A DNA stretch of 64,000 nucleotides, taken from positions 2,542,001 to 2,606,000 of the forward strand of contig JAKZAN010000007.1 in assembly GCA_023053545.1 (NCBI GenBank). The letters are read 5' to 3'. The notes beneath the pieces were generated by a model that saw only the letters and a program-made list of their open reading frames with translations, had not been told where the DNA came from and did no database searches. How positions within the stretch are numbered: position 1 is the first letter of the stretch; every line of letters begins with the position of its first letter. Of this stretch, positions 36,612 to 48,576 are shown one piece after another. Origin of the DNA: Lepidurus packardi. Taxonomy: Eukaryota; Arthropoda; Branchiopoda; Notostraca; Triopsidae. Position numbers and translations under genes: made by a program.

Positions 36612-37226
36612 TTAGTGCATGTCGTACACGCTTTTCAGGGCCAATTCGGGTTGATCGAAGCCCAATTCCTCGGGTGTGTTGACTCCTAATTGCTCCAACG
36701 TAGGGCGGATCTCCTAAACGAAGCGAAGGTATACACTTAGATTTTTTTTCTTTTTTTTTCTGGAAGTTAAAGGGGTTTACTTGGAGAATGTAAGGATAGA
36801 TTTCCTTGACACGGCTGCCGCACTTGTCCTTGACAGTTTCCACAAATCTGACGGCGAGTGCATAATCGTTGAGTCGTCGGCAAGCATTTAGGGCTGCAAT
36901 GACGATCTTGGGTTCGGGAACCAAATCCATACCGGCCAAATCGTTCATGGCCTTGCGGATTTCCCAGCCATCGATGTCGGGACGGTTAAAGAAAGCTTCA
37001 TACCGAGCGTCAAATTCTTCATCAGACTCCGTAGAGTGTTTAGACATTTGCCGGCGACCAACCACTGCTATTTCAATGTAAGAAAGTGTTATAATCGAAG
37101 ATTACTGATTAGATTCCGCCGGATGCGTACAAGTTAATGTAAAAGATTTTCGATTTTACCCAAAGATTGTGGCATCAATCCAGTTTTGAAAGCAGAAGTG
37201 GCACGAACAGCAACGGCGCGAAACAT
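36612..37226 (-). CDS. COX5A: Cytochrome c oxidase subunit 5A, mitochondrial
   Basis: A nuclear-encoded helical subunit on the matrix side of complex IV. Exons 37226-37160, 37067-36781 and 36713-36612 give 151 residues, the usual size. The N-terminus ([20 protein letters not shown]) is a basic, Ser/Thr-rich mitochondrial presequence. The mature part has family blocks [59 protein letters not shown] and [26 protein letters not shown]. It is convergent with the furin gene (372 bp between stops) and divergent from protein 4.1. Confidence 0.95.
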
Positions 37227-38455
37227 GTTAGTGGAGGAAACTTGGGCTTTCTAACTTTAAAAATGCAAATTGTATTACTCTTATTAATGTTATCGTCAAC
37301 GATGGCGGAAAGGAAGGCAAGCTAAAGCATAGTTGACACATTTTTACCCACTTCTCCCAATTATTATACGTTAGAGTATTAAAACAGCATCCGAAAAGAA
37401 AATTTAGATAATGTATTTTTGTTAGATTCAGTTTTATTAACTGTCAAAAATTTTCAATCCAAGCTGCGTAGGCGTCGAAAAGCGGCAATGCTGTGAGTTT
37501 GACATTCGCTAGTGTTTGTTGATGAAGGTGTGGCTCAGTTTTGTGGTATTTTTGCCTGTTTTAGACACTTAAAAAGGATTGTCTTTCTATCTCAAGTAAG
37601 TTGTCCAATTTGTAAATCCGTGACCTTCGAGTTGAAGTTCGAACCACCTGAAATTCAAATCGCTATCAACGTTAACTTGATCGTGTGGGCGTGGTTGTTG
37701 TTTTACCTCAGTAACCGCTACTGAAATTAACAATTAAATTAGCCAGCCATCCAGCGCGTAATTTGCATGTATTTAATGTTAAGTTAGTGTATGTCCCTAC
37801 TCCACCCTTTCTCCACGGTACAAGTACGTTTACTACGATCCAATCCAATCGTTTTTCCTGTAATCAAAGTTATTATTATTCAAAACTCAACTAAATCAAC
37901 TGCCTTTCTATGAACCATTAATTTATTGCCACGTCAACTTTTTGGAACTTTCTTGTCTAACTTTTCTATTAATTTTCATTGTGTCAATTTGATGAGTCAA
38001 TTAGATTCAGCAATTTAGGTTCAATTGTCGTATTACAGGTTTAAATCATAAATGTTTGCAACAGAACGCCCTGGAAACCTTATCAGTGTATTATCTCATT
38101 TAAAGGAGGAATCTTTGCCCTCATTTCCTTGCGTTTTACTTAAGATTCTTCGCTTCTCAGTTTGTTCATCGTGTACCTTAATTTAAATTCTACATTTTAG
38201 TTAGGGTTAAGGCAATTTACACCAAAGCCTAATTAAAGCGTTAAGTGATTATGCCCAATCACGGTATTCTAAATTTTATTCCTGGTTCGGTTCTCCTTTC
38301 TAGAATCCTTATAACCTTGTTAAGGCGATTTGAATTGTCCAAGTTAACGAATTAACCAATTAGATGAACGTTTAATTGGGCTAGAGCTTTATTGTATCTA
38401 ATTCTTGTTCTTTTTTTGTCTTGAAAGGAGCTTTCTGTCAATTGAAAGCAGCGTC
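37227..38455. other. Divergent upstream region, COX5A (-) / protein 4.1 (+)
   Basis: About 1.2 kb, AT-rich, with no coding exon recognised. The sequence just before the 4.1 start (TTGTCTTGAAAG at about 38416-38427) could be a 3' splice site of a 5' UTR intron. Confidence 0.35.
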
Positions 38456-41400
38456 ATGCCCGAACCCGAGCCCGAAGCCACGCCTCCTGAGGAGAAATCC
38501 AAGGAAAAGGAGCCGGACAAGGAAACTAAGGAGAAGAAAGTAAAAGTAAAAGCTGAAAAAGAGCCAAAAGTAAAAGCTGAAAAAGAGCCAAAAGTAAAAG
38601 CTGAAAAAGAGCCGAAAGACAAAGAACCTGCCGTAAGTCGAGGGAAGTTGATTTTGGCGCGCGTTCACATGCTGGATGGCACACTCCAGGATGTCAGCAT
38701 TGATAAACGAGCCAAAGGACAAGAACTCATTGACCGTGTTTGCGATCTGGTGGATCTACTCGAGAAGGATTACTTTGGAATCCATTTCTTGGACGCGGAG
38801 AGTGTCCGTATTTGGTTGGCTCCTGATAAACGCGTTGCAAAGCAACTTAAAAGTATTTTTCTCCTTTTTCTTTACTTTCTAAATATAATTTAAATATAAA
38901 TAATGTATAAATAATTGAGAATGTATCTATTTTTTTTTTTTTTTAAGATCGTCCTTGGGAATTTTCTTTCGAAGTTAAGTTTTACCCTCCGGATCCCGCC
39001 CAACTCCAAGAAGACATAACGCGGTACCAATTATGTCTCCAAGTGCGCAATGACGTTTTGTCCGGAAAGTAAATGGATTCAAAAAACATTTAACTTTTAG
39101 AAATTAATCCTTTTACGCGTTTTGTTTCCAGATTACCGTGTTCCATGGTGACACATGCGCTGTTGGGGGCGTATTTGGTACAGTCGGAACTAGGCGATTA
39201 TGACCCTAGTGAGCACCCAGCCGATTACTTGCGTGATTTTCGCATTGCGCCAAATCAGTCACCAGAATTGGAGGAAAAAGTGGCGGAATTGCACCGTACC
39301 TTAAGGGGACAGAGCCCTGAGGAGGCGGAACTGCATTATCTGGAAAACGCCAAGAAACTCGCCATGTACGGCGTCGACTTGCATGCAGCAAGAGACTCGG
39401 AGGGCGTGGACATCCTATTGGGTATCTGTGCTTCGGGAATTTTGGTTTACCGCGACCGATTACGTATTAACCGCTTCGCCTGGCCCAAAATCCTCAAGAT
39501 TTCCTACAAACGCAGCGGGTTTTATATCAAGATCCGACCTGGAGAGTTTGAGCAGTACGAATCCACCGTGGGATTCAAATTGGCCAATCATAAAGCCTCT
39601 AAAAGATGCTGGAAAGTCGCTGTAGAGCACCACACCTTCTTCAGGTAATTATTTTAATTCTCTGGAAAAAATATGTATAGCTTTTCAATTTATTATAATT
39701 TTTATGGGATTTTAAAGAACATTTTGAAATTCATTCTAGGTTGAAGAGCCCAGAGCCCATTAATAAGGCTGGTTTGTTCCCACGCCTAGGATCCAAGTTC
39801 CGATACTCGGGACGCACGCAGTACCAGACGCGTCAAACGTTGATTGAGCGCCCCGCCCCCCAGTTTCAGCGCACGCTATCGTCACGTCCGGGCTCTGGCG
39901 GCGGCTCGCGTTCGCTGGACGCTTTGGCACCGGTGTCAGTGGCCGCCAGACCTCCACAAAGAGAAGTGAAACGCAGTACGGTAGCCAATGCTCCGTTCAC
40001 GCCCACTTCCCAGCCCCTCATGAAGGAGGGGCCTCGGGAGGGTGAGTGGGAGGAGGATGCCGGCAATGGTGCAGCAGCGGCCGAGCGACGCCGCGAACGC
40101 GAACGACTCTCGCAGGAAGCGAAAGAGAAAGAAGAACAGGAGAAACCGAAAGATAAGGTAAAAGAAAAACTTGGTTCCATTTTTTCCTGGATCTTAAAAA
40201 GAGGAAAATTCTTGGGTGTGGTATGACACCTCGACTCTTGACACGAAAGTAGAAATGAACTGAAATACTTTATTGATCTCGTTCTGACGTCACTTGTGGC
40301 ATTCCTTTTTAACCGGTTAGATCTTGTTGAAAGGCACAGATTCATCGAAAGATGCAACACTATTTCGAACCTTTTTAAAGAAAATTAGGATAATTTTTAG
40401 CGGATTATTTTGAAGGCGCTAATTATTACTACTAGCCTAAAAGTAGTAACTGCCGTCATCTTTTAATCCCAGCTATGATCTACGGGTGATGGTAAAAAAC
40501 GTTGTGTTCGCTTAAATTTACAGAAAATTCAGAGCTTTAAAGAAAACGTTACGAAATGAAATTGAAGTACTCAGAGAACAGTTGTACGAAACTTTTCTCC
40601 TAAATTGAAAGAAATTTTACGTTCCGTTAAGGCTCCCGTGTACCTTAGCTCGGTACTCGGTATAGGCGGTTTAATTAGTTTTAATAAATTCCTTTTAATA
40701 TGCAAATAAAGATTGCAACTATGAGAAATTGGTTACCTAAAAATCGGTTCTTTGGTTGTGCACTAGCTGGTAATAAAAGAAAACTTTCGTGTTAGATTGC
40801 TTTCAAATCTGACAAGCCGTTTTCGAGAAATCTTGTTCCGAAAGTTTGACGACTTGATTTGGGACATTGTGCTGCCACAGCAAACTATGGTGACAAATGA
40901 CACTTTTCAGAAGCAAAACAAGCATAGGAACTTTGTCGGCAATCTCTGTCTTTTCTTACTTTCTAATGCCAGGCTGAAAGCAAAACAATAACAAACACCA
41001 GTGCCATCTGCGACTCTTTCACGTCAATAAGCTAAGGTATACGGGAGCTTTAAAGAAAACGCACGGAAAGGCAATTAAAGTACTTAGAGAACATTTTTAA
41101 GAAAGTGTTCTAAATTGAAAGAACTTTTAAATTCGATTAAAATTATACATCCAGTTGCTCGATTGTAAATAGGATCTTTGCGATGTGGGTGTGCCTCGTA
41201 CAAATATTGCTACACAGAAATAGCGTTCATTTCCCTTTTGGATGTTACTGTTGGCTTCTGAAGGAAAAGGCTAGCTTGCATACTTATTTTTAGGAAGGGG
41301 TTTTTCTTTGGTGTGAACTAACAAATAACCCTTTTTTAAAACCCCTTTTGTCGTCAAACCTATCAAACCCTCGGCTTTCCTTTTAAAAAAAATGAGCAGA

Positions 41401-44400
41401 CGTCACGTGCATCTTCGCCTTCCGCGGCTTCTTCAACCAGCTCCGAGGAAGGTGAATACACCGTGACCCACATGGAGGTCACGGAGCATGAGGTGGGTCA
41501 AGCCAATAAGGTCACAACGCATGCTGCTGACGTCACTTTGCGTTCCCCTGCTTCTTTTCCATTAGCTCCTCCCTCCCTCCGCTCCTCAGCCTCTCCCTTG
41601 CTCAACCGCCAATCAGCGGTACTTTTCCCCTTTGATGAACACGATGACCACCCCGTCTTACTGCGCGTTGTCTCCGCCACCATGAAACCGGATGACCACC
41701 CCCCTTCCGAGGTCATGCGTTTTTCCACTTTCGCCAAGAATGCCGTCACCAGACCCAAGCCTCCGCCTCCTTCTGTCCCTCAAGTCTCTACCTCCTTCCG
41801 TTCTTCAACAACTAAAACCTCGACCATCGTGCCCATAAATAAAGCTCCCGTCAAAACTTGGGAGGGCGTCGCTATCATTTCCAAGACCCCGCCTCCTCAA
41901 CGAGCTGTACAAGAAATCGTCTCTGATAGCGATCTGGAAGTTGAGCGCGAAGTACGAAGCCGCGCCTCCACCTTGGTCGAATCCGTTTATGTGACGTCAT
42001 CATCCGATTCTTCCCATTCTTCGAATTCCCCAACGGGCTCTTTGGAACACTTTTCCAACTCTTTAGTGGAATTGGATTTCGATATGCCGCCTCCACCGCC
42101 TATGGCCCCGCCCCCCGCCGTAACCCCACCCCCTGTCGCCAAAGACTTGACCAATACGCGGAAACGCGAATCCCTAAATAGGCTCAGTTTCGTGGCCACC
42201 ATCATGGATCCGGGACAAACAGACGTGGCTTGCTCGGAACAAGTACAAAGACCATGCCCCCAAGTAGCCACGCCCTTAGATTCCGCCGAGGTAGCCAAAC
42301 ATATTTTTTTGGTTTTTCGCGTGTTGTTTCGCCACCTCGTCCTCGCCCCATCCACCAAAAGAAAAAGAAAAAAATTGTCGTCCGCTGGGTTTTTCTTTCT
42401 TTTCTTTTCTTTTTTTTTTAACAAACGGAAGTCTGGTGGCGGTTTTCTTCGTGTTCTGTCCGAAAGAGAGAAGTAGGTGGAGCTATCCCTTGTCCGAAGA
42501 CTTTCTGACCTTTTCCTTTTCGGAAATTTTAATTCATTTTTCGTTTGAAAAATAATAATTCTCGCTTTTTGTTTTTCACCAGTAAATGGTCAGCTTTGTT
42601 TTGTTTTTTGTGTTTATCAGTGATTTGTTGTGTTAATCTGTAATTCCTGGCTTCTGTTTTATATTTTATGTTTGCACTACCTAAGGTTAGATGTTTGGGG
42701 TAAACTAATGAGACTTGTGTATTATTCTGTTCTTTCTTGAATGTAGAAGCCTATTGGAGGCGTGGCTGTACTACCACCAGTTGACTTTGGAGCTTCCAAA
42801 TTGAAGAAAAAAGAAGGGAATGGGGAGTTGGCAGCCTCGCCAACCCATTCAGGGCGGTTCGGCAGCAAAACCCCGCCATCTTCGCCTAATAAGGTAAGAA
42901 GAACGTGTTATGTTTTGAACGATTGTATGCATCACTTTTTTGCCTGCAAAAGAAAAATTGGCCCTTTGATCCTGAAATGTGGTTTCAGTGAAAAGGATGC
43001 ACTCAAATGCAATTCAGGATAACTAAACTAGTTATGTTAAAAGCACGGTGAACTGCAAGTAGTGAATCATTTTGTCAAAAGATGGTATGATATCGTACCC
43101 CTATATCCAACAACAGGTTCTCCAGTTTCGGAAATCCGAGATAAAAATGACACTAGTGTGTATTATGGTTTCAAAACGTTCTCGGAAAACGAATGACAAA
43201 CGGGTGTCACTCGAATTCAAAAATGGTAGTTGGATTGTAAATACATTAGTTTAGGTTAGGTTAAGTTAGGATAGGTTAAGTTAGGATAGGTTAGGTTAGG
43301 TTAAGTTAGGATAGGTTAGGTTAGGTTAAGTTAGGATAGGTTAGGTTAGGTTAGGTTTAGGTTAGGTTAGTTTAGGTTGATTAGGTTAGTTTAGATTTGA
43401 TTAGGTTAGGTTAGCTTAGGTTAGGTTATTAAGTTAGGTTAGCTTAGGTTAGGTTATTAAGTTAGGCTAGATTAAGTTAGCTTCACGATTCTCATCAATT
43501 TTCGTTGATGAGAGTCGCTAAAGTTTGAATTTTCTTTCACTCCACTAGCTGAAAAAAGAAGAATTCATTGTTGGCCAATGACACACTAATGTCATGTTTG
43601 ACCCAGGGACACTTTACGTACGTATGTAACTAAATCCGGAGAACGTGTTGATATCCAACAGGTTCTCCGGTTTCAGAACCTGGAGAGAAAAGTTACACTG
43701 GTTGTGTCATATTGTTTCAAAACGTTCTCAGGAAAAGTGACAAATGGGTGTCATTCGTCTTGAAAATTGGTAGTTGGATTGAAATGGAATAGGTTATGTT
43801 AGCTAACTCCATTAGCTGAAAAATATCCCGCTGTCGAAAACGACACTAGTGTGTCGTTTTTAACAGCGGGGTACACTACATACGTTTGTCACTAAATCCA
43901 GAGAGCGTGTTGCCTTTATCGGGAGAATTATGCAACTTGAAAGAAAATTTAAACAAAAAAGTCAAAAGAAATGTAACTACATAATTGAAAAATACTATTT
44001 AAAAAAAACATATCTTAATAAAAATATCTTGGTAGGCTATGTCAAAAGATTTAGATATATGAGTTTTTATTATTATTATTTAAAATTTTCATAACTTGAA
44101 TAAGGTTAAATAAATCATATATCTAAATCTTTTGACGCAACCTACCAAGATATTTATATTAAGTTATTTAAAAAAAGAATTTTTCAGTTGTATCTTTCAA
44201 TTTCTTTAAGTTTTTGTTTCAAATTTTGTTTCAAGTTGCAAAATTCTCATCATAGAGGGATATGACATCAGTGCCATCCTCGACAAAAATGATCAACTAG
44301 TTGCAGTTCACCCTGGCCTTAATGTTCAAGACTAATTAATAAAAAAAATACGAATAAGGGCCAGTTTTTTACGAGCTTCTACAAAATGTTGGGCCTGCGC

Positions 44401-47044
44401 ATGCGTTTGGCACGCGTATGTGTGTATGTTGTAGCAGCTTGAGTATGTGTATTGTAGGACGTGCTTGTATCCACCACCGCCAACCGCTTCGGCAGTAGCA
44501 GCAATAACTATGGTAGTCGTCCGTATACCTATGAAGACGAACCGCGTAGCGGTACCGGTAAGAAAGCCTTTGAGCCGCAGAGTGTCCAAGGCTTCCGGTA
44601 CGATTCCCCACCCCCTTCGGACCGCGCTGGCTCCCCTGAGAGCGACAGTATCGGCCGGACCCAGTCGCCCCAACACAGTACTGGCTCAGGTGGCCCACGC
44701 ATCACCGGTCTAGCCTTCTCGTACGGGCAGCCCAAACTGGATTACGTCGAATCGGCGACGAATCGCACATCCCAGAAACCCTGGACCACCGAGATCCGTA
44801 ACGGCGGCAGTCCCGTCGTCATTAAGGATCAAAGGGGGCGGGGGCGTTCCGGAATCCCGGGTTTAGACAACGAGGGCAGTTCCGAGAGCGAATTGGACGA
44901 GTACGAAGCCGAACCAGCGGCTAACGTGGAAGATTTAATGAAAGCGGCGGCCATTGGCCCTAAAATCGTCAAAACAACTACGAAACAAACGGTCGTGAGC
45001 GACAAATCTGGACTTCGACACGAACGAGAAGACCGGGTTGAGGATCTGAGCCAACCGGGAGCCGCGCCCACTATTACTCTTAGCTCCACCCAGGTATCGT
45101 AGGACCGCATGTTTTTCTCCTTCTGAATGGCCTGTTCCTTTTCAAGCCTTTCTGAATTGCACGGTTTTTATGTGCAAATTGTCTCGCATATATTGGAGGA
45201 TTTTGTAAGGAGGGGCATTTAATTTAATTATGGGTTTTGCGTTATTTTTGGGTCGGCAATTTGTAGGCGGAGCGCAGTGTAGAAGACGGAGGAGAGATCC
45301 CCCATGTACGAGCCACCCAAGTGACCACCAGGACCGCATTGACCACGGAAGACCAGAATAAGAAGGCGACCACCTCGCAAATCCAAGAGAAAACTTTCCG
45401 CGCCACAACCATGACCACCGCGTCGCGTCAAGAGCAGCGCGTCGTGACGCAAGAAACAAGACACACGGCGACGATCCTGGCCACGCCGTTGCCTGATACC
45501 TCTTTGACTGCTGGACAACCTTCCACTGGACAAGTAAAAAACTTGCTCTTTTTTAAAACAATAAACTTTCTAATTTTTAACACAACTTGAACTTGGAACT
45601 TGTTTGGACTTGGTGGGATTAATTTTCTTGTGACTTGTATTTTATTGGTTTTTCCTTCTTAAGTATCGATTGTCCATTAACTTCTTGAATATCGATATTT
45701 TTGGATATCAATACTTCTTGGTTATCGATTGTCTGCTACCTTTAGTTCTTTAATCAAATTTAGAACAACTTATCGATTTCACCTAAAGATTTAACTCGTT
45801 GTTTAACAGAGTTGACAGTATTAAAGCTGAAAGATCGAAAAACGTGAATTGCAGGCTAATATTAACGAATTATTATGGCAATATTTATTTAGGAATTTTT
45901 TTATAATTAATTTAGCGATATTGACTGTTACATAGGCGTTGTTTTACGATTGCCTGTTGCCATGGTTAATGGTTATTTATTACACTAACCTTTAGTTAAA
46001 TTTTAAGTATTGTTTTCTCAATTAATGGAGACTTAATTGTTAGTTTTGTTTAGTGCTAGTTGGTTCCAAACAGATTTTAATGTATCCCTGCTCGTTTTTT
46101 AAGCTCATTTTGAGCATGATCTGGAGCACATCTTTCTTTTCGCAAATTAACTGAATGCAAGCATGTTAACTAACGATTACTAATCTCGCATGGGGTCGGG
46201 GCTTTATAGATAGACAAATTCGGGGTATATAGTAGAAAACGCACGCCTTCCTCCTCCTCTTCTTCTTCGGATGGTAGCGGTAGTAGCGGTAGCCATGGCA
46301 CGTGGGACTCGGGCACGCCCATTGATTTTCCCAATAACCAGGTTTTCCGTTTTTTTCTCCCCAGATTTTATTTTGACTGGTCTTTAATTTTTTTCACGTT
46401 TTTATCACTTTATGTTTTTTCTGTTGAAAAGAGTTGCTGCAGATTGTTAAAAACTAATGTGGGTCCATTTGTGACATACTTTAGGACCCCGTGATTGTCA
46501 AGACGGAGAGTGTTAAATACGGAGATGGTTCCGAAGCTGCGGCACCGCCCAAATCTACCACCTCGGTACCTTTCGTGCCCACCGAAACACGGACCTTGGG
46601 ATTTGGCTCCACTTCTATTGATGACGTAGCAGCACAGATCATTAGCAGCCAGAATATCACTTCCAAAACGCGAAAAGTTGAAACCACCACGGTAAATATA
46701 ATTATTTCTCCTTTTTTTTAAAATTAAGGAGAAAGCGATGTTCGGTAGCTACTATTGTCATGCAGGGTATCGTTTATCAAGAAAAGATGAAGTTTAGAGA
46801 AAGAGGACAGCGGGCGCAAGTACTTATCTTGGTTGCATTGTGTTTCTTTCAGTATAAAACAGAGCATGACGGTTTGGTGGAGACGCGAGTCGAACAGAAG
46901 ATTACCATACAAAGTGATGGCGACCCGATTGATCATGATCGTGCCTTGGCTGAAGCTATTCAAGAAGCTACGGCCATGAACCCCGATATGACTGTGGAGA
47001 AAATCGAGATTCAGCAACAAGCACCAGAAAGTATCGCCCACTGA
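38456..47044 (+). CDS. Protein 4.1 / coracle, FERM-domain membrane-skeleton linker
   Basis: Links membrane proteins to the spectrin-actin skeleton; the fly homologue coracle acts at septate junctions. Exons: 38456-38852, 38948-39068, 39132-39644, 39740-40157, 41400-42290, 42747-42893, 44458-45093, 45267-45533, 46210-46341, 46485-46691, 46853-47044 (3921 nt, 1306 residues). A Lys/Glu-rich start has three KVKAEKEP repeats. The FERM domain follows at about 64-345 ([65 protein letters not shown]), then a FERM-adjacent stretch ([13 protein letters not shown]), a long disordered middle, and the 4.1 C-terminal domain ([34 protein letters not shown]). All introns after the fourth exon are phase 0, so cassette splicing would keep frame. 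One intron holds a TTAA-flanked element. Small alternative exons may be missed. Confidence 0.92.
38546..38617 (+). repeat. 24-bp coding minisatellite in protein 4.1 exon 1
   Basis: Three in-frame, nearly identical 24-bp units, each encoding the eight residues KVKAEKEP. This is a likely site of length variation in a disordered, charged N-terminal tail. Confidence 0.85.
40535..40626. repeat. Left member of a ~90-bp direct repeat flanking MITE copy 2
   Basis: Starts GCTTTAAAGAAAACG and continues with 'gtactcagagaacag' and 'cctaaattgaaagaa' blocks. The same order recurs at about 41046-41135, directly after the MITE. Confidence 0.6.
40631..41049. repeat. Dispersed TTAA-bounded MITE-like repeat, copy 2
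   Basis: TTAA on both sides (40627-40630 and 41050-41053), with inverted ends GGCTCCCGTGTACCTTAGCT and AGCTAAGGTATACGGGAGC. The interior matches 522-1053 with a shorter left third. It has no coding capacity and lies in the protein 4.1 intron between 40157 and 41400. Confidence 0.75.
41046..41135. repeat. Right member of the ~90-bp direct repeat flanking MITE copy 2
   Basis: GCTTTAAAGAAAACG followed by 'gtacttagagaacat' and 'tctaaattgaaagaa' blocks, in the same orientation as 40535-40626. The pair brackets the MITE. Confidence 0.6.
43246..43480 (+). repeat. Interstitial TTAGG-type (telomere-like) degenerate array
   Basis: About 235 bp of tandem TTAGG, TTAGGA and TTAAG variants (reading 'ggttaggttaagttaggat' repeatedly). 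TTAGG is the arthropod telomere unit. Coding exons on both sides show this is not a chromosome end. Confidence 0.9.
43827..43870. repeat. Near-perfect 44-bp hairpin
   Basis: CCCGCTGTCGAAAACGACAC followed by its near-exact inverse, ending ACAGCGGG. The stem is about 21 bp, with a mismatched step (CG versus TA) and an ACTAGT centre. Confidence 0.85.
43922..44256. repeat. Long imperfect inverted repeat inside the TTAA element
   Basis: Outer arms carry GAATTATGCAACTTGAAAG and its inverse near 44236-44256. The strongest stem pairs 44023-44067 (tatcttggtaggctatgtca) with 44118-44155. It is AT-rich and non-coding. Confidence 0.7.
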
Positions 47045-47669
47045 AACCAGATTCACTCCCTCCCTCCCTTTTTATCCGTCTTCGTTTATAATCGTTTTGC
47101 GCTGAGAGCTGAAAGAAAAAAATAGTTTTCGTGAGGAATTCGATTGGGAGTTGATGCATGGGCTTCTCGATTTTTACTTCGCTTTTTGGTCTAAAAAGCG
47201 TAAGGCGGCTAGCCAATTTTCTTTTTTTAAACAACAACATTGTTTAGGGAGAGGATGGGACACATTTCAGCTTCCAAATGTTTTATGAAACGTGAAAGAA
47301 AAAAGCAAGTTTTTAGCACCCGCAGAGTTTGCTTTAGTAATTGTTTTCTACTAAGGTTTACTTTTTAACAAGCTTAACGTTTATTGGGGCAAAGCCAAAA
47401 AAAAGAAGAAAAAAATGATGGAAAAAAACGCGAGTGGTGCATAATGCAACTTTAGATTATTTTGTAGGGCAAAAGATTTATCGTTTCTTTTTTATTAGTT
47501 TGTGTTTGGCTCTGGCTTTTCTGAAGGAAAAAAAAAGAAAAAGCGTCCAAACGTAACCGTTTTAAGCAAAAAAAAAATAATTGATTATACCACATTTGAT
47601 CAATACACGGTTATGACATTAGCCTGTTTATTAAAGAGAAAGACTTGTCTATTTTGTTGCACAATGGAA

Positions 47670-47675
47670 TTTATT
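47670..47675 (-). terminator. VPS25 polyadenylation signal
   Basis: AATAAA on the minus strand, 25-30 bp past the VPS25 stop, which implies a very short 3' UTR. Confidence 0.5.
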
Positions 47676-47699
47676 AACAAAATGAATACTTGGATTCAT

Positions 47700-48224
47700 T
47701 TAAGCGAATTTTACGCCTTCGTTATCGCCCATAAGAACTGCTTTGCCTTCTTTCTCGAGAACTTGCAAGGCTTTGATAAGGACTTCCTTGTCGAGACCGT
47801 AGAATTCTTCGTTGACTGTATCGTCGCCATCAGTTAATTCAAACAAGGTGCAAACGGTATTCGAAAAACCGTTCTCAGTCACCCATTTGTGGATTAAAGA
47901 AGCCCAGTCAGCCGGAGTTTTCCAGTAGATGAAGCAGCGTTCCTTCCTCTTGTCGGCCCATTCTAACAGGCCTAATTTCTGAAGACTTTCCAACACTAGC
48001 AAGACGCCTTCTTGGGGCAGTTTTCGGCTGATTTTGGGGTTGGCAAACAAAGGCAAGGAGTAGACTTCGGCTACGGATAAGGCGTAGAGATGTTGAGAAC
48101 GAAAGTAGTCCAAAATCATCTGTCGCCAGGCTTCTAACTGCTTTTCTTGGGTTTCTTCGTTGGGTTGGATGGTGAAAAAGGGAGGGAAGTTGTACTGCCA
48201 TGGGAAAATGGCTTCACTTTCCAT
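47700..48224 (-). CDS. VPS25: VPS25, ESCRT-II subunit
   Basis: ESCRT-II sorts ubiquitinated membrane proteins into multivesicular endosomes, and VPS25 links it to ESCRT-III. A single open exon of 174 residues, the family's usual length. Motifs are FPWQYNFPPFFTIQPNEETQEKQLEAWRQMILDY at the N-terminus (the PPxF region contacting VPS22 and VPS36) and the two winged-helix domains (SLPLFANPKISRKLP..., CFIYWKTPADWASLIHKWV..., EFYGLDKEVLIKALQVLEKEGKAVL). The start is the ATG at 48224; no in-frame ATG lies upstream in the same open stretch. It converges with protein 4.1. Confidence 0.95.
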   Translation of the reverse strand: MESEAIFPWQYNFPPFFTIQPNEETQEKQLEAWRQMILDYFRSQHLYALSVAEVYSLPLFANPKISRKLPQEGVLLVLESLQKLGLLEWADKRKERCFIYWKTPADWASLIHKWVTENGFSNTVCTLFELTDGDDTVNEEFYGLDKEVLIKALQVLEKEGKAVLMGDNEGVKFA

Positions 48225-48576
48225 TATTTGATGGGAAGAGAACACGGGTACCTAAATATCTAATAAGGAAAACTTATTGCCTTTTATAGTAATGCTAATT
48301 TTAAAAACACACCGTTGGAAGTCAATTAAATTGCAACGAGTGTTGGGGCTTCTCTTGTTTATTTACACTTCTATTTATTATGATTTTAAGCACCGCCCTT
48401 TATCGCATCAAATAAACTAGCACGTTGTACTTGAAAACGAGCATTTGTAGTATATCGAAAACAGTTCTCAATACCAAACACCCAAGAGCGGCACTTTCAA
48501 ACCTTTCTCGCAACCCTTGAGCTACTGGTGACCAGTTAGCGGATGGACTTCGTAAACAGCTGAACGTACCGTCAAC

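Larger units (their letters stand above)
43041..44318. mobile_element. TTAA-flanked non-autonomous DNA element carrying telomere-like repeats
   Basis: TTAA at 43037-43040 and 44319-44322. The terminal inverted repeats run about 65 bp with mismatches: the left has GGTGAACTGCAAGTAG at 43047, the right has its inverse at about 44296-44311. Inside are two diverged direct copies (about 43075-43240 and 43655-43795), a TTAGG-type array, a 44-bp hairpin and a long AT-rich inverted repeat (about 43922-44256). There is no transposase. The TTAA target points to the piggyBac or Kolobok groups. It sits in a protein 4.1 intron. Confidence 0.7.

Noticed and set aside
42291-42476. Continuation of the long protein 4.1 exon to the stop at 42476
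   Set aside because: The peptide becomes low-complexity Phe/Lys-rich; a phase-0 donor at 42291 joins in frame to [11 protein letters not shown] at 42747, a better fit.
43246-43480. A true chromosome end
   Set aside because: The TTAGG array is degenerate, internal to a TTAA-flanked element and lies in an intron with exons on both sides.
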